A stretch of 57,972 nucleotides of DNA from Bryobacterales bacterium (GTDB lineage Bacteria; Acidobacteriota; Terriglobia; Bryobacterales; Bryobacteraceae), in the NCBI GenBank assembly GCA_003142185.1, contig PLOR01000049.1, positions 1-57,972 on the forward strand, written 5' to 3'. Each line of letters begins with the position of its first letter. Position 1 is the stretch's first letter. The notes beneath the pieces were generated by a model, which worked only from the letters and a program-made list of their open reading frames with translations, was not told the DNA's origin and did not search any database. Shown in pieces: positions 35,415 through 43,839 of the stretch. Both the position numbers and the translations under genes were made by a program.

Positions 35415-36159
35415 AAGACACCTCCAGCACCTCGACGCCGCACGGGCGGCCGGCTGAGATCCCCAGTTTCGCCGAAGCCACCCTGCCGGACCGCGTCCGA
35501 TCGGCAGCCCATGCGAGGATGGCGTTTCTTATGCATTGCATAAAGGAAGATCCAAACAGCGCACAGGCCTGGTAACGGCCAAGGTCGATGCCATCCCGCC
35601 GCGAGGCTTCGCGGAAGACCTGCCACTTTTCCGCGGGGACCATGAGGATTGGAAAATACCCAGCCGCATCCCGCAAGGTCGCGCGTGCCCGCCAGTCGGG
35701 AGGTTCGAGCACGTAACGCACCAGGTCGCGATCGTCCTTGTCCAGCAGGGCGAGCATTCCGTGCTGGGCCTGAACCACCTGCGGGAACTCGCCGCGGGTG
35801 TCGGGCGCGAAAGAGAGCGTGATGGTACGGAGATCCACATGCACCTGCTCCGGCGAAAACCCCGGCTCGGGCATGGGCACGGGGGGCGACGGAACCGGCA
35901 CCAGCCGCGCGATCCGCGGGGCCACCACCTGGCCCGGCGCCGGCCGAAAGATCGCCGGGTTGCGCGGTTCGCTCCGCGTCCGGAACGGCAGGCCGGTGGG
36001 AAGCCACGGAAGGAACACCAGCATGTGAACCAGTAGGCTGACGCCGCAAGATCTCCAGGAAATCGGTTTGTCCGCCTCCCATTTGAATGCCCGCTCCAGA
36101 ATTCCGGAGAGGCCTTCAACGGATTGGAGGCGAGCGGGAAGCATGGCAAAAACAGTCAT
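35401..36159 (-). CDS. Single-pass membrane protein with TonB-like layout
   Basis: A 252-residue protein. A short cytoplasmic N-terminus and one membrane helix (SCGVSLLVHMLVFLPWLPTG, about 37-57) are followed by a Pro-rich periplasmic stretch (APRIARLVPVPSPPVPMPEP) and a folded C-terminal part of about 140 residues with two Cys residues. This layout recalls TonB-like energy-transducing or bridging proteins, but no TonB C-terminal motif is clear and no ExbB/ExbD genes are present. Starts at 36159 and 36144 are both possible. It sits 20 bp after the coiled-coil gene and overlaps the next. Confidence 0.7.
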   Translation of the reverse strand: MTVFAMLPARLQSVEGLSGILERAFKWEADKPISWRSCGVSLLVHMLVFLPWLPTGLPFRTRSEPRNPAIFRPAPGQVVAPRIARLVPVPSPPVPMPEPGFSPEQVHVDLRTITLSFAPDTRGEFPQVVQAQHGMLALLDKDDRDLVRYVLEPPDWRARATLRDAAGYFPILMVPAEKWQVFREASRRDGIDLGRYQACALFGSSFMQCIRNAILAWAADRTRSGRVASAKLGISAGRPCGVEVLEVSFASK

Positions 36160-36179
36160 GACCGGTTTCGGGAACCCCG

Positions 36180-37304
36180 TTACTTGCGCGAAAGCACCTC
36201 CGATCCAACCGGAACAAAGCTATCTCCCGACCGCGAGCGTTCGATCAGTAGCCGTCCGTCGGCGCCCAACTTCAGCTGCAGTTCACCCTTGGCGGGCGGC
36301 CTTAGCGACTGCCAGCGGAGCTTGGCGGTGTTGGCGGAAACCAGTGCGCCTTCGAGCGTGAGTTGCACATCGTGCACGCCGCTCGAGACCGGCAGGCGCG
36401 CCGTGTAGGAGCCGCGGAGCACGCCGCCTTCGTCGCGCAAATCGAGCGAAACCGCGGCTGGCTCGCCGTATCCGGTCCACGCGTTGGGTTGGCTGCGGTA
36501 GATCCACACGCCCGCCATGCCCGACGCCTGCGAGGCCTTGGCCGCAGCCGGCGGCGAGCCCGCGTCCTTGTTCGGGGCGCCCTTTGCCGGCTTCGCATTG
36601 GCGATCCTGACGGGCACCGAGCCGCCGCCCGCGTCCACCGAGCGGTGCATTTCCGAATACATGCTGGCATATCCGGCTCGCCGCCGGATCACCGATTCGC
36701 GCTCCTCGCCGTAGTCCTTCAGAATGGCGTCCATGTCGGCCTGCTGCTTGTCCAAGAGACTCCGCAGCGCGCCCGGGCTGCTACTCAGGGTGTTCAGCGA
36801 GCGAATCTGCCGCGCAATATTGTTCTGCAGGTTGACCAGGCGGCTCCGCTCTTCTTCGAGGTGATGCCGGACCAGGACATTATCTTCTCCCGGGAAGTCG
36901 CGAATCAGCGCTTCCACCGAATCTTGTTCGGACAGGATACGAGACTGATCCTGCTCCAGGTCGGACCTCAATTTCTCGGCCGGGAGTTGCCCGGTTTCCA
37001 GTTCGGACAGCCGGTTTCGCAACTGTTGGGTCCGCGAAATCAGAACATCGAGATAAACCTGCCGCTTCTCCATGGCGTCGTTTGCCAGCTCCGCGGCGCG
37101 ATTGATACGCCGGTGTGCCTCCGCGGGGCTGACCTTGTGCAGGTCCCGTTCGAGGGTGGGGTCGGCATGCAGAAAGGCTTCTTCGGCCTCCAGGAACGCT
37201 ACCTCGGCGGTGGCAGTCTCCTGCGGGACAGGGACCAAGGTCTGGCTTGGCAGAAAGGGCGCAGCCAGGGAAAAGACAACCAACGATTTGAGCATGGGAA
37301 CCAT
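36180..37304 (-). CDS. Exported coiled-coil protein with C-terminal beta domain (paralogue 2)
   Basis: A 374-residue protein. A signal peptide (LKSLVVFSLAAPFLPSQ) precedes a long charged coiled coil (about 35-225, for example QVYLDVLISRTQQLRNRLSE). A low-complexity linker and a beta domain (GVWIYRSQPNAWTGYGEPAA, then VLRGSYTARLPVSSGVHDVQ) follow, matching the C-terminus of the product at 34308-35414. The coiled coil suggests oligomeric rods or a periplasmic spacer. It lies 6 bp after the next upstream gene, in a tight operon headed by a degenerate kinase. Confidence 0.78.
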   Translation of the reverse strand: MVPMLKSLVVFSLAAPFLPSQTLVPVPQETATAEVAFLEAEEAFLHADPTLERDLHKVSPAEAHRRINRAAELANDAMEKRQVYLDVLISRTQQLRNRLSELETGQLPAEKLRSDLEQDQSRILSEQDSVEALIRDFPGEDNVLVRHHLEEERSRLVNLQNNIARQIRSLNTLSSSPGALRSLLDKQQADMDAILKDYGEERESVIRRRAGYASMYSEMHRSVDAGGGSVPVRIANAKPAKGAPNKDAGSPPAAAKASQASGMAGVWIYRSQPNAWTGYGEPAAVSLDLRDEGGVLRGSYTARLPVSSGVHDVQLTLEGALVSANTAKLRWQSLRPPAKGELQLKLGADGRLLIERSRSGDSFVPVGSEVLSRK

Positions 37305-37310
37305 CCGCCT

Positions 37311-38096
37311 CTAGTCCGGCATTCCGCCGCTCTTGCCGCCCGGTTTGCCCGGAATCGGACTCGCGCCAGGGCGTTTGCCGTTGCAAATCTCCTGCGCCGC
37401 GTTCCGCTTCTCCTCGTAGGTGGCATGGGCGTCGACGCGATATTCATCCACGGTGGCCTTGTACTTCCGAATTTCGATCAGCCTGACCGCGAGAACAGCC
37501 TTGGTATTGTTGACGGACTGCGTGACCTCGTCAAACTTTTTTTGGTCGGTGGTGAGCTTCGTTTCACTCTCCTGAAGATCCTTGATGATGGAGTCGATTT
37601 GGGAGATGATCCCGGCGGTGTGTTCCTGGTTCTCCAGGTCCGCCTTCCTCCGCAGCAGGTCCTCATGCTCCCGCTTGTCCGCGTCAATCAGGTTTTGGGT
37701 AATTTTCAAGTCCTCCTCGGACACGGCCAGGGATTTTTCCCCGATCTGCACGCGCCTCAGTTCCGCCTCTTCCCAGTTCTTCAGATAAGGCGCCATGGCA
37801 TCAGCCCATGCGTCCAAGGCCTCTTCCGTCCTGTCGATCAGGCCGTTGATGCGATTGATCTGGCAGACCTTCATCTTGAGGAGCCGGTCTACTTCGGCCA
37901 TATTCTCGGTGTTCTTCTTGGCGTACACCGCCTTCAGATCATCCGCCGCTCTCAGCATGCCGTCCCACGGGTCACCGCGGTCGGGGGCTTCGGTCTGCGC
38001 CGCGGCGGGCGCTGGCTGGGCCGGTGCAGTTTGGGCGCGAACCGCCATAGAGAAGACGAGCCAAAGGAGAAGGGCGGATGCGATCGGAACTTTCAT
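37311..38096 (-). CDS. Exported coiled-coil protein
   Basis: A 261-residue protein. A signal peptide (IASALLLWLVFSMAVRAQ) is followed by an Ala/Pro-rich stretch and about 190 residues of strong coiled-coil character (ITQNLIDADKREHEDLLRRK, IISQIDSIIKDLQESETKLT). A Gly/Pro-rich tail contains GKPGGKSGG. It lacks the C-terminal beta domain of its two neighbours. It is 18 bp downstream of the degenerate kinase. The function is unknown, presumably a periplasmic partner of the same system. Confidence 0.75.
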   Translation of the reverse strand: MKVPIASALLLWLVFSMAVRAQTAPAQPAPAAAQTEAPDRGDPWDGMLRAADDLKAVYAKKNTENMAEVDRLLKMKVCQINRINGLIDRTEEALDAWADAMAPYLKNWEEAELRRVQIGEKSLAVSEEDLKITQNLIDADKREHEDLLRRKADLENQEHTAGIISQIDSIIKDLQESETKLTTDQKKFDEVTQSVNNTKAVLAVRLIEIRKYKATVDEYRVDAHATYEEKRNAAQEICNGKRPGASPIPGKPGGKSGGMPD

Positions 38097-38114
38097 AAAG
38101 ACAGCCTCATAGGA

Positions 38115-39632
38115 TCAGGGCGTGATTTGGAATGAAAAACTGCGGACGGGGTGTCGATCCAGCGTCAGTATCACCTCATATATTCCGTGCGCCGGCTGGT
38201 TGCGATAGGTCACGGCTTCGTTCAAGCGAACCGTACAGGAATCGTGTTGCATGCCGCAGGAATCGTGCCGGATGCCGTCGACCGCCCACTCGATGCCAAC
38301 GCGGCCGCGCGCCGCAAGCGAATTGTTCCCGCTAACAATCGCTTTCAGGTCGCCGAATCCCATCTCCCCGTAAGTCGGGTCCAGCAGAGCGAACTGCTGG
38401 CCTTCCGAAAGCGGATTCTCTCGCGAGAAGACCTGAATGGCAAAAGGCGCCCCCGGAGCCTCAATGGGCGTATGGCGCATAGGGGGTGGAGGAGCGGACG
38501 GTTCCTTTGGCGCGGATACCTTTGGCTCAGTGGGAGCCGCGGGTACCGCCTTCGGCCGATCACCGCCCTGACCGAAAGGGTTAGGTCGCGATGTGGTGTT
38601 GAGGCTTGGCCCGGCTGCGGGTCTTTGAGCCGTGGATCTCTTGGTTTCCGTCGGGACAACCGTTCGCTTCAGTTCGGAGAGTGTAGTCTGAGTGGTGCCG
38701 GACACGGTGGGCCGGCCGGATCTGCCCTTCAGGGCGAGATAGCCTAACGCAGCCAGGAGGGCGACCAGTCCGCCAGCCACCCATGCGGCAGCCCGAGACT
38801 GGCGCCTGACAACCACTTCCTGCGGCGGGATTAATCCCGCACCCAGCGATCCGATGAACTTCCGGCAGGAGTCGAAACGCCGCGCCGGGTTTCGATCCAA
38901 AGCCTTAAGAATGGGGCCATCGAAAGATGCTGGCAGCCGTTGGTCCAGCCGAGAGGGCGGAACGGGATCCGCGGCCAGGATGGCGGCAGCCGGATCGGCG
39001 CCAGCTTGGCCATACGGAGATTGGCCGGTAAACATCCAATAGGCGATCACGGCCAGGGAATATTGGTCGGAGCGGCCGTCAACCGAACCGGGGTCGCGGA
39101 CGTGCTCGGGAGAAAGAAACTCGTTCAGCAAGTTGACCGGAACCGGCCGCCGCGTGTCCCAATGCGCCAACGGTGAAATGCCGAAGTCGGCGACCCTTAC
39201 CCCTTGCTTAGGCACCAAATAAATCTCAGAGGGTTTCAAGTCCCCATGAGCCACGCCGCGGCTATGCGCGAAATCGAGCGCCAGGGCGACCTGGCCCAGG
39301 ATGTCGTTGGCTTCCTCGATCGAGAATCGCCGCGACGCCAGCGCCGATTGCAGGGTCTCGCCCTCCACGTACTCCGAGGTGACGAATGCTTCGCCAGCCT
39401 CGTCGATGACCTCCAGAACCGCCAGAATTCGGGGATGGGTCAAGGCCTGCGCCCGGCGGCCCGCTTCCAGGAAACGCTCCCTGTCGGTTTGCCGGAATGG
39501 CGTGCCCGGTTCAAGCGACGACTCGAATTGGCGGACGGCAATCAGTCCCTGCGCGGTCTCCGCGAGGTATACCGTCCCCGCGGAGCTAGAACCAAGAGGC
39601 CTGATTATCCGATATCCATCGTTGGCGCTCAT
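38115..39632 (-). CDS. Transmembrane Ser/Thr pseudokinase
   Basis: A 505-residue protein with a kinase-like N-terminal domain (about 1-265). The loop GSSSAGTVY lacks the usual glycines. The catalytic Lys of the VAVK motif is Arg34 (LIAVRQF). HRD is HGD (129-131), and the Asn of the catalytic loop is Glu136 (DLKPSEIYL), while DFG (149-151) is kept. Loss of Lys and Asn makes catalysis unlikely. A membrane helix (AAWVAGGLVALLAALGYLAL) lies near 285-305, followed by a disordered Pro/Thr linker and a beta-rich periplasmic domain (about 390-505). It heads the minus-strand operon. It may be an allosteric or phosphate-sensing partner of the active kinases. Confidence 0.87.
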   Translation of the reverse strand: MSANDGYRIIRPLGSSSAGTVYLAETAQGLIAVRQFESSLEPGTPFRQTDRERFLEAGRRAQALTHPRILAVLEVIDEAGEAFVTSEYVEGETLQSALASRRFSIEEANDILGQVALALDFAHSRGVAHGDLKPSEIYLVPKQGVRVADFGISPLAHWDTRRPVPVNLLNEFLSPEHVRDPGSVDGRSDQYSLAVIAYWMFTGQSPYGQAGADPAAAILAADPVPPSRLDQRLPASFDGPILKALDRNPARRFDSCRKFIGSLGAGLIPPQEVVVRRQSRAAAWVAGGLVALLAALGYLALKGRSGRPTVSGTTQTTLSELKRTVVPTETKRSTAQRPAAGPSLNTTSRPNPFGQGGDRPKAVPAAPTEPKVSAPKEPSAPPPPMRHTPIEAPGAPFAIQVFSRENPLSEGQQFALLDPTYGEMGFGDLKAIVSGNNSLAARGRVGIEWAVDGIRHDSCGMQHDSCTVRLNEAVTYRNQPAHGIYEVILTLDRHPVRSFSFQITP

Positions 39633-39760
39633 CTGTGCCTCGTTCCGAGAGCCGGCATCTCATATGCCGCGAACCGTTGAACTCGCCGATACCATATGGT
39701 TACAGATATCATCATTCCAAACAAGGGATATCCGGATGATGCAAACACGGTGTTCTTATT

Positions 39761-40315
39761 TCAATGAGCTTTGAAATTCTGCATCTCCAGCGTGAACTCG
39801 CTCCCTGTCGCGAAGGATAGTTGCGACCCCTTCACGCTGAGCCTGAGCGGCGCCGAACCACGCGAAAAAACGCTCGACACCAGCTTCTCAGGGCCCTTCC
39901 GGCTGATCGTCTCTACCGCCGTGCCTTCCTCATCCACCGAGGGTTGATGGCGGCTGTTCGCGACGCTTACCAGACTCATACTCACAGCCAGGACTTTGCC
40001 GGAAATGTGAAGCTTATGGAAATCGAATTCGACCGACGCCGTCTTGCCGCCCGATCCGCCGGCTTTGATCTCGTGGACCTCACCCTCCAGCAGGCCGTTC
40101 TGGTATTCCTTGGGATCGAGAACGCGAGCTGACACAAGATCCCCTTTGCGGCTGAACTTGGTGGTCAAAGGCGCCCGTAGGACCGCCTTGACGGACGTAT
40201 CCGGCGCAATTGTCGGCGCATCCTGCGCTGGCATGCGGATGACGGCCGCAAGCAGGCAGACTGCCAGGACCGGCGCCAAGGCATTTCGACTTTCGAGAAA
40301 CTTGACCAACACCAA
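39761..40315 (-). CDS. Small exported beta-rich protein
   Basis: A 184-residue protein. A signal peptide (ALAPVLAVCLLAAVIRMPAQ) precedes a beta-rich body with VKAVLRAPLTTKFSRKGDLV and a stretch ending in LLEGEVHEI. This vaguely recalls the barrel of VirB10/TrbI-like proteins, but it is far too short and no secretion genes are present. It lies 128 bp upstream of the degenerate kinase on the same strand and is divergent from the kinase at 40513, with about 200 bp between that probably contain promoters. The function is unknown. Confidence 0.7.
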   Translation of the reverse strand: MVLVKFLESRNALAPVLAVCLLAAVIRMPAQDAPTIAPDTSVKAVLRAPLTTKFSRKGDLVSARVLDPKEYQNGLLEGEVHEIKAGGSGGKTASVEFDFHKLHISGKVLAVSMSLVSVANSRHQPSVDEEGTAVETISRKGPEKLVSSVFSRGSAPLRLSVKGSQLSFATGSEFTLEMQNFKAH

Positions 40316-40512
40316 CCCGCCCTTCCGCCTGGATTATAGCCCCATCTTCGCCAAAAGGTGGAGAGAATTAGTCAAGCAAACTCGCCGAAAGTTAAGGTTC
40401 CCGCAACGTTCGGCCCGCGCCGCGCAGTCGTCAACACGAATCGAGCTATCATACGGAAACGAGAGCGGCCCTGCGCGCAGTAAAGGCAGGGCCGAATATC
40501 GGCGCGGCGGGC

Positions 40513-42510
40513 ATGAGCGGACAGTTTGGCAGATATCGCATTGAGGACGAGGAACCCGACCGCGGCCCCGTTGGCCGCGTCTACCGGGCTTACGATTCGA
40601 ACCTCAGTCAGTATGTCGCCATCAAGATGCTGCCTGCGGCGCCGGACCTGCTCCGGCGATTGGAATACGAGGGCCGGGCAGGCGTCGGACTGAAGCACGA
40701 AAACATCGTCCGGGTCTTCGATTTCGGCGAGCAGGATGGCGTGCCATACCTGGTCATGGAACTGCTGCGCGGGGAGACTCTCGATCCCATCCTGAAGAGC
40801 GGCGAGTTCGCCGGGACAACTTTGCAGTTGCCCGACAAAGTCAACATCCTGTTGCAAGTGGCCAAGGGCTTGCAATACGCGCATTCCGTCAACGTGATTC
40901 ACGGGGATATCCGGCCGGGCAACGTCCTCGTGCTGCCCAACAAGACGGTCAAGATCTTGGATTTCGGTATTGCTCGCGCGTTGGACAAAATTGGTGATGC
41001 GGAACGGAAGACGGACGTCTCTGCCTACGCCGGACTTGGCTACCAACTTATCACCGGCACACATCCATTTGCCAGCGGCGGTTCCGGAATCGGGATCGAC
41101 AACACCGCTCCGGCCGCTCCGGCGCCGATCCATTCCATCGTCCCGGAGTGCCCCGAAGCGCTCGATACCCTGATTCTGCGGCTTCTGGCAAAGGACCGCG
41201 AGTTGCCGCCGGACAGCCTGGAAGATGCAATTCAGGATCTGCAAACGATCCTGCAGCGTCTGCGGGTTGAGCGGGCCACTGAAATGGCGGGAAAGATTTC
41301 GTTGCTCGTCGAGGCGGGCGAGACGAAGTCGGCGCGGGAGACGATTGCGGCCGTTCTCGATTTGGACCCGGTCAACGCCGAGGGCCGTATCTGGCGCGAG
41401 TACCTGGCTGCGATCGAAGGCGCCGAAGCAGCGCCTTCGGACGCCGCAGCCGCCATGCGGCGGGATGCGGAAGAGCGCGCGAGGTTGGCCTTGGAACGGT
41501 TCTCGGCTCGCAGGCGGCAAGCCACCGGGGAGCCCTCTTCGCCGCAGGGCGAGGCGGGCGGCCAGCGGGCGCCGGGCGTTTCCGCCGACGCAACGGGCGG
41601 CGACGATCAAGGCGCGAGCGAGGCACAGAAGACTCTCGCCCGTCAGTCCGCCGTCGAGACGGAGACCCGGCTCGATCCAGGACCGTCTCGCGCTGGGTGG
41701 TCCGCTGAGGAGCGGGCCCGAATGGCGCTTGCCCGCCACTCCGCGAAAACGACTGTGGCTCATGCGGGAACTGCGGCAGGCGAGGAGCCGCGCTCCTGGA
41801 GCCCTGCGCCGGACGCTCGCATTCAGCCGATTCCGTCCCGGCGGGAGCGGTCGGTGCTCTGGGCCTGCGCCAGCGGCATCCTGTGTCTCACTCTTCTTTA
41901 CATTGCGTGGTCACTCCGTCCCGTACGAATCGCTCCAGCGCCCCGGCAACTCGAATTCCACCAGATGTACGGCCGTCTGCCGGAAGCGCGACAGGTGGAG
42001 TGGGAGGTTCCTGATCTGGCATTCGATGTGAGTGCGACGCCGGGTTGGCTTCTCGTGTCGCGAACAAGAAGCGGCGTGCGAGTCTCCGTAACCCGAGCTA
42101 ATCTGAGCCCCGGCTTGCACACGGGGGAACTGCGGATCGATTTCCGATCGATCCGGATTGTCAATCCCAGAATCTCTATTCCCGTAAGACTGGCTGTGAC
42201 GATCAGCGCTGATCCGGCACACCTCACATTCGGTTATCGGCGCGGTGGACCTTCCCCCGGCCCTCAATCCGTGACCGTCGCCGGTGCGGGGAATGTGGCG
42301 GCCACAATCGACCCCAACACCAAATGGCTGCGCGCAGATGCCCGTCGAGCACGAGATAATCCTACAGTCCGGATCTGGGTCGAGCCGCGGCCACTGGGGA
42401 TAGGCAACTACGATGGAGAAGTCCGACTGAAGGACGAAAACGGGTCCGAGTGCCGGGTCACGGTCAGCTTGGCGGTAACCGAAGCGACCACAGCGGCGGG
42501 CAACCAGTAG
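40513..42510 (+). CDS. Transmembrane kinase-like protein lacking the activation segment
   Basis: A 665-residue protein. The kinase-like domain (about 1-250) keeps Lys38 (VAIKML), HGDIRPGN (130-137, with HRD changed to HGD and the DLKP Lys to Arg) and DFG (150-152). Only about 30 residues separate DFG from TGTHPF, and no APE or GT-x-x-Y-x-APE is present, so the activation loop and P+1 loop are deleted. The alphaF Asp region (KTDVSAYAGLGYQLITG) is kept. A membrane helix (WACASGILCLTLLYIAW) near 450-470 follows a charged linker. The periplasmic part has two BACON/Ig-like beta domains (LEFHQMYGRLPEARQVEWEV, and PAHLTFGYRRGGPSPGPQSV). It is probably a signalling pseudokinase, and the last gene of the island. 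Confidence 0.85.
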   Translation: MSGQFGRYRIEDEEPDRGPVGRVYRAYDSNLSQYVAIKMLPAAPDLLRRLEYEGRAGVGLKHENIVRVFDFGEQDGVPYLVMELLRGETLDPILKSGEFAGTTLQLPDKVNILLQVAKGLQYAHSVNVIHGDIRPGNVLVLPNKTVKILDFGIARALDKIGDAERKTDVSAYAGLGYQLITGTHPFASGGSGIGIDNTAPAAPAPIHSIVPECPEALDTLILRLLAKDRELPPDSLEDAIQDLQTILQRLRVERATEMAGKISLLVEAGETKSARETIAAVLDLDPVNAEGRIWREYLAAIEGAEAAPSDAAAAMRRDAEERARLALERFSARRRQATGEPSSPQGEAGGQRAPGVSADATGGDDQGASEAQKTLARQSAVETETRLDPGPSRAGWSAEERARMALARHSAKTTVAHAGTAAGEEPRSWSPAPDARIQPIPSRRERSVLWACASGILCLTLLYIAWSLRPVRIAPAPRQLEFHQMYGRLPEARQVEWEVPDLAFDVSATPGWLLVSRTRSGVRVSVTRANLSPGLHTGELRIDFRSIRIVNPRISIPVRLAVTISADPAHLTFGYRRGGPSPGPQSVTVAGAGNVAATIDPNTKWLRADARRARDNPTVRIWVEPRPLGIGNYDGEVRLKDENGSECRVTVSLAVTEATTAAGNQ

Positions 42511-42648
42511 GGCTATTTCAGAAAGGTCAAGGCCGCCCGATAGGCCACCCTCCTCTGCTGCATCAATAGATCCGGTTTCTGCCGATGAAGCTGCGAGGAC
42601 ACGAGAAATGAAGTCGTCTCACACCGTTTGTAGTCATGCGTGCACCGC

Positions 42649-43038
42649 TCAACCTGCTGGCCGCAAAGGCAACAGCGGCTGCGAGCGGTCTAGCGCTCGG
42701 ATTTGGTTCTTCTCATCGCGTAAAGCGCGTGGCAGCGAGATATCGACGCGCGAACACGACGCAATCGTCTTCTCCGAGTGTGGCACGCCGGTTAGTCTCT
42801 CGCCTACCCAGCACTCGGCAAACTGATCACCACAGCTCTTCCAGATTTCCTTGCCTGCTCCGAAAGCAAGTGCTTGGCGAGAGCTGAAAACCAATGGAAA
42901 CTTCACTTTGCAGTCGAAAGAGTCTGACCCTTTATCGAACTCTTCCTCTAGAGACCAGTTTGCCTTCGAATTCGTCCACCGTAACTCATTGATATTGTGA
43001 CTCTGGAGTTTTGCAACGGTCCCCAGGAAACCCGGCAT
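42649..43038 (-). CDS. Possible small protein upstream of the abiE-like operon
   Basis: A possible 129-residue protein from ATG 43038, preceded by GGAGAGG at good spacing. The composition (MPGFLGTVAKLQSHNINELR) looks protein-like and differs from neighbouring frames, but no family is recognised. It diverges from the abiE-like genes. It could be a decayed fragment; bases 42511-42648 hold nothing recognisable. Confidence 0.4.
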   Translation of the reverse strand: MPGFLGTVAKLQSHNINELRWTNSKANWSLEEEFDKGSDSFDCKVKFPLVFSSRQALAFGAGKEIWKSCGDQFAECWVGERLTGVPHSEKTIASCSRVDISLPRALRDEKNQIRALDRSQPLLPLRPAG

Positions 43039-43147
43039 AAAACGACCTCTCCGGTCGCAAGCTACTGAAATTAAAAGACAAATGGATGGTGATAAGAGAG
43101 GTGCCGTTGACGGCGATTCGAGGCTGGGAGCGGACTGTCCGCGAGGC

Positions 43148-43185
43148 TTGCTATTGCAAGAAAAAAGTGGTATTTTTTCTTGCAA
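43148..43185 (+). promoter_or_regulatory. Promoter overlapped by a 13-bp inverted repeat (abiE operator)
   Basis: TTGCTA (43148-43153) and TATTTT (43171-43176), 17 bp apart, can serve as -35 and -10. A perfect inverted repeat, TTGCAAGAAAAAA and TTTTTTCTTGCAA with a 6-bp spacer (43154-43185), overlaps the promoter. AbiEi antitoxins are known to repress their own promoters by binding inverted repeats, so this is the expected operator. Confidence 0.7.
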
Positions 43186-43197
43186 GTGAGGCCTCCC

Positions 43198-43839
43198 GTG
43201 ACGGACCGATCGACTGAAGAAAAGACGCTTCGCCGGATTCACGCCTACGGAAAGGGATGGGCGTTTTCTGCCCGGGACTTGGCAGATCTCGGCAGCCGCC
43301 CCACCATCGACTCTGCACTCCACCGGTTGGAGCGTAAAGGTTCGATTCGGCGGGTTATTCGTGGGATCTATGATCGCCCCCAATTCAGTGAGGTGCTCTC
43401 GACGGAATTGAGCCCCGACCTCGACCAGGTGGCACAGGCGCTCGCGCGCAAATTCGGTTGGAGAATCCAACCGAGCGGAGCTGTCGCACAGAACCTGCTC
43501 CGCCTCTCCACGCAGGTGCCCGCACGTGCAGTCTACCTGTCGGATGGCCCGAACCGCTCGTACAAAGTCGGACGCACTGCCCTTGTTTTCGATCACGCTG
43601 CCCTGAAAGAGGCCGGCTTCAAACTTCCTGAAAGCCGGCTCATCGTCCAGGCGCTCAAGTCTCTGGGACAAAAGCAGGTCACTCCAGAAGTCATTTCGAC
43701 GATCCGCGCATGGTTGGCGCCCAATCTACGGGCGCGGGTGCTAGCCGACACCGAGACCGCGACTGGATGGGTGTACGCCGCACTCAGGCGGATCGCGGGG
43801 AAGGACACCGATGGATCAAGTCGCGAATCTGCCGGCTAA
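43198..43839 (+). CDS. abiEi: AbiEi-family antitoxin / transcriptional regulator
   Basis: A 213-residue protein. GTG 43198, with GTGAGG upstream, is preferred; a TTG at 43180 would fall inside the operator. The N-terminal winged-helix domain has WAFSARDLADLGSRPTIDSA and LERKGSIRRVIRGIYDRP. The C-terminal antitoxin domain (about 75-205) follows (RALARKFG-like WRIQPSGAVAQNLLRLSTQV). AbiEi is the antitoxin of the type IV AbiE system and represses its own operon. It overlaps the toxin gene by 29 bp. The operon is probably a phage-defence or element-stabilising module of the mobile element. Confidence 0.87.
   Translation: MTDRSTEEKTLRRIHAYGKGWAFSARDLADLGSRPTIDSALHRLERKGSIRRVIRGIYDRPQFSEVLSTELSPDLDQVAQALARKFGWRIQPSGAVAQNLLRLSTQVPARAVYLSDGPNRSYKVGRTALVFDHAALKEAGFKLPESRLIVQALKSLGQKQVTPEVISTIRAWLAPNLRARVLADTETATGWVYAALRRIAGKDTDGSSRESAG

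Noticed and set aside
36363-38135. Plus-strand open frame of 590 codons
   Set aside because: It is antisense to two exported coiled-coil genes with good signal peptides and tight operon spacing, and its composition is typical of a shadow frame.
39761-40315. VirB10/TrbI conjugation protein
   Set aside because: Only a faint similarity in a short beta stretch; 184 residues is far too short, there is no membrane anchor plus Pro-rich layout of that family, and no other pore genes are present.
42649-43671. Long minus-strand frame running through the abiEi gene
   Set aside because: The part beyond 43038 is antisense to a recognised AbiEi coding sequence and its operator. Only the portion from ATG 43038 was kept as a low-confidence gene.
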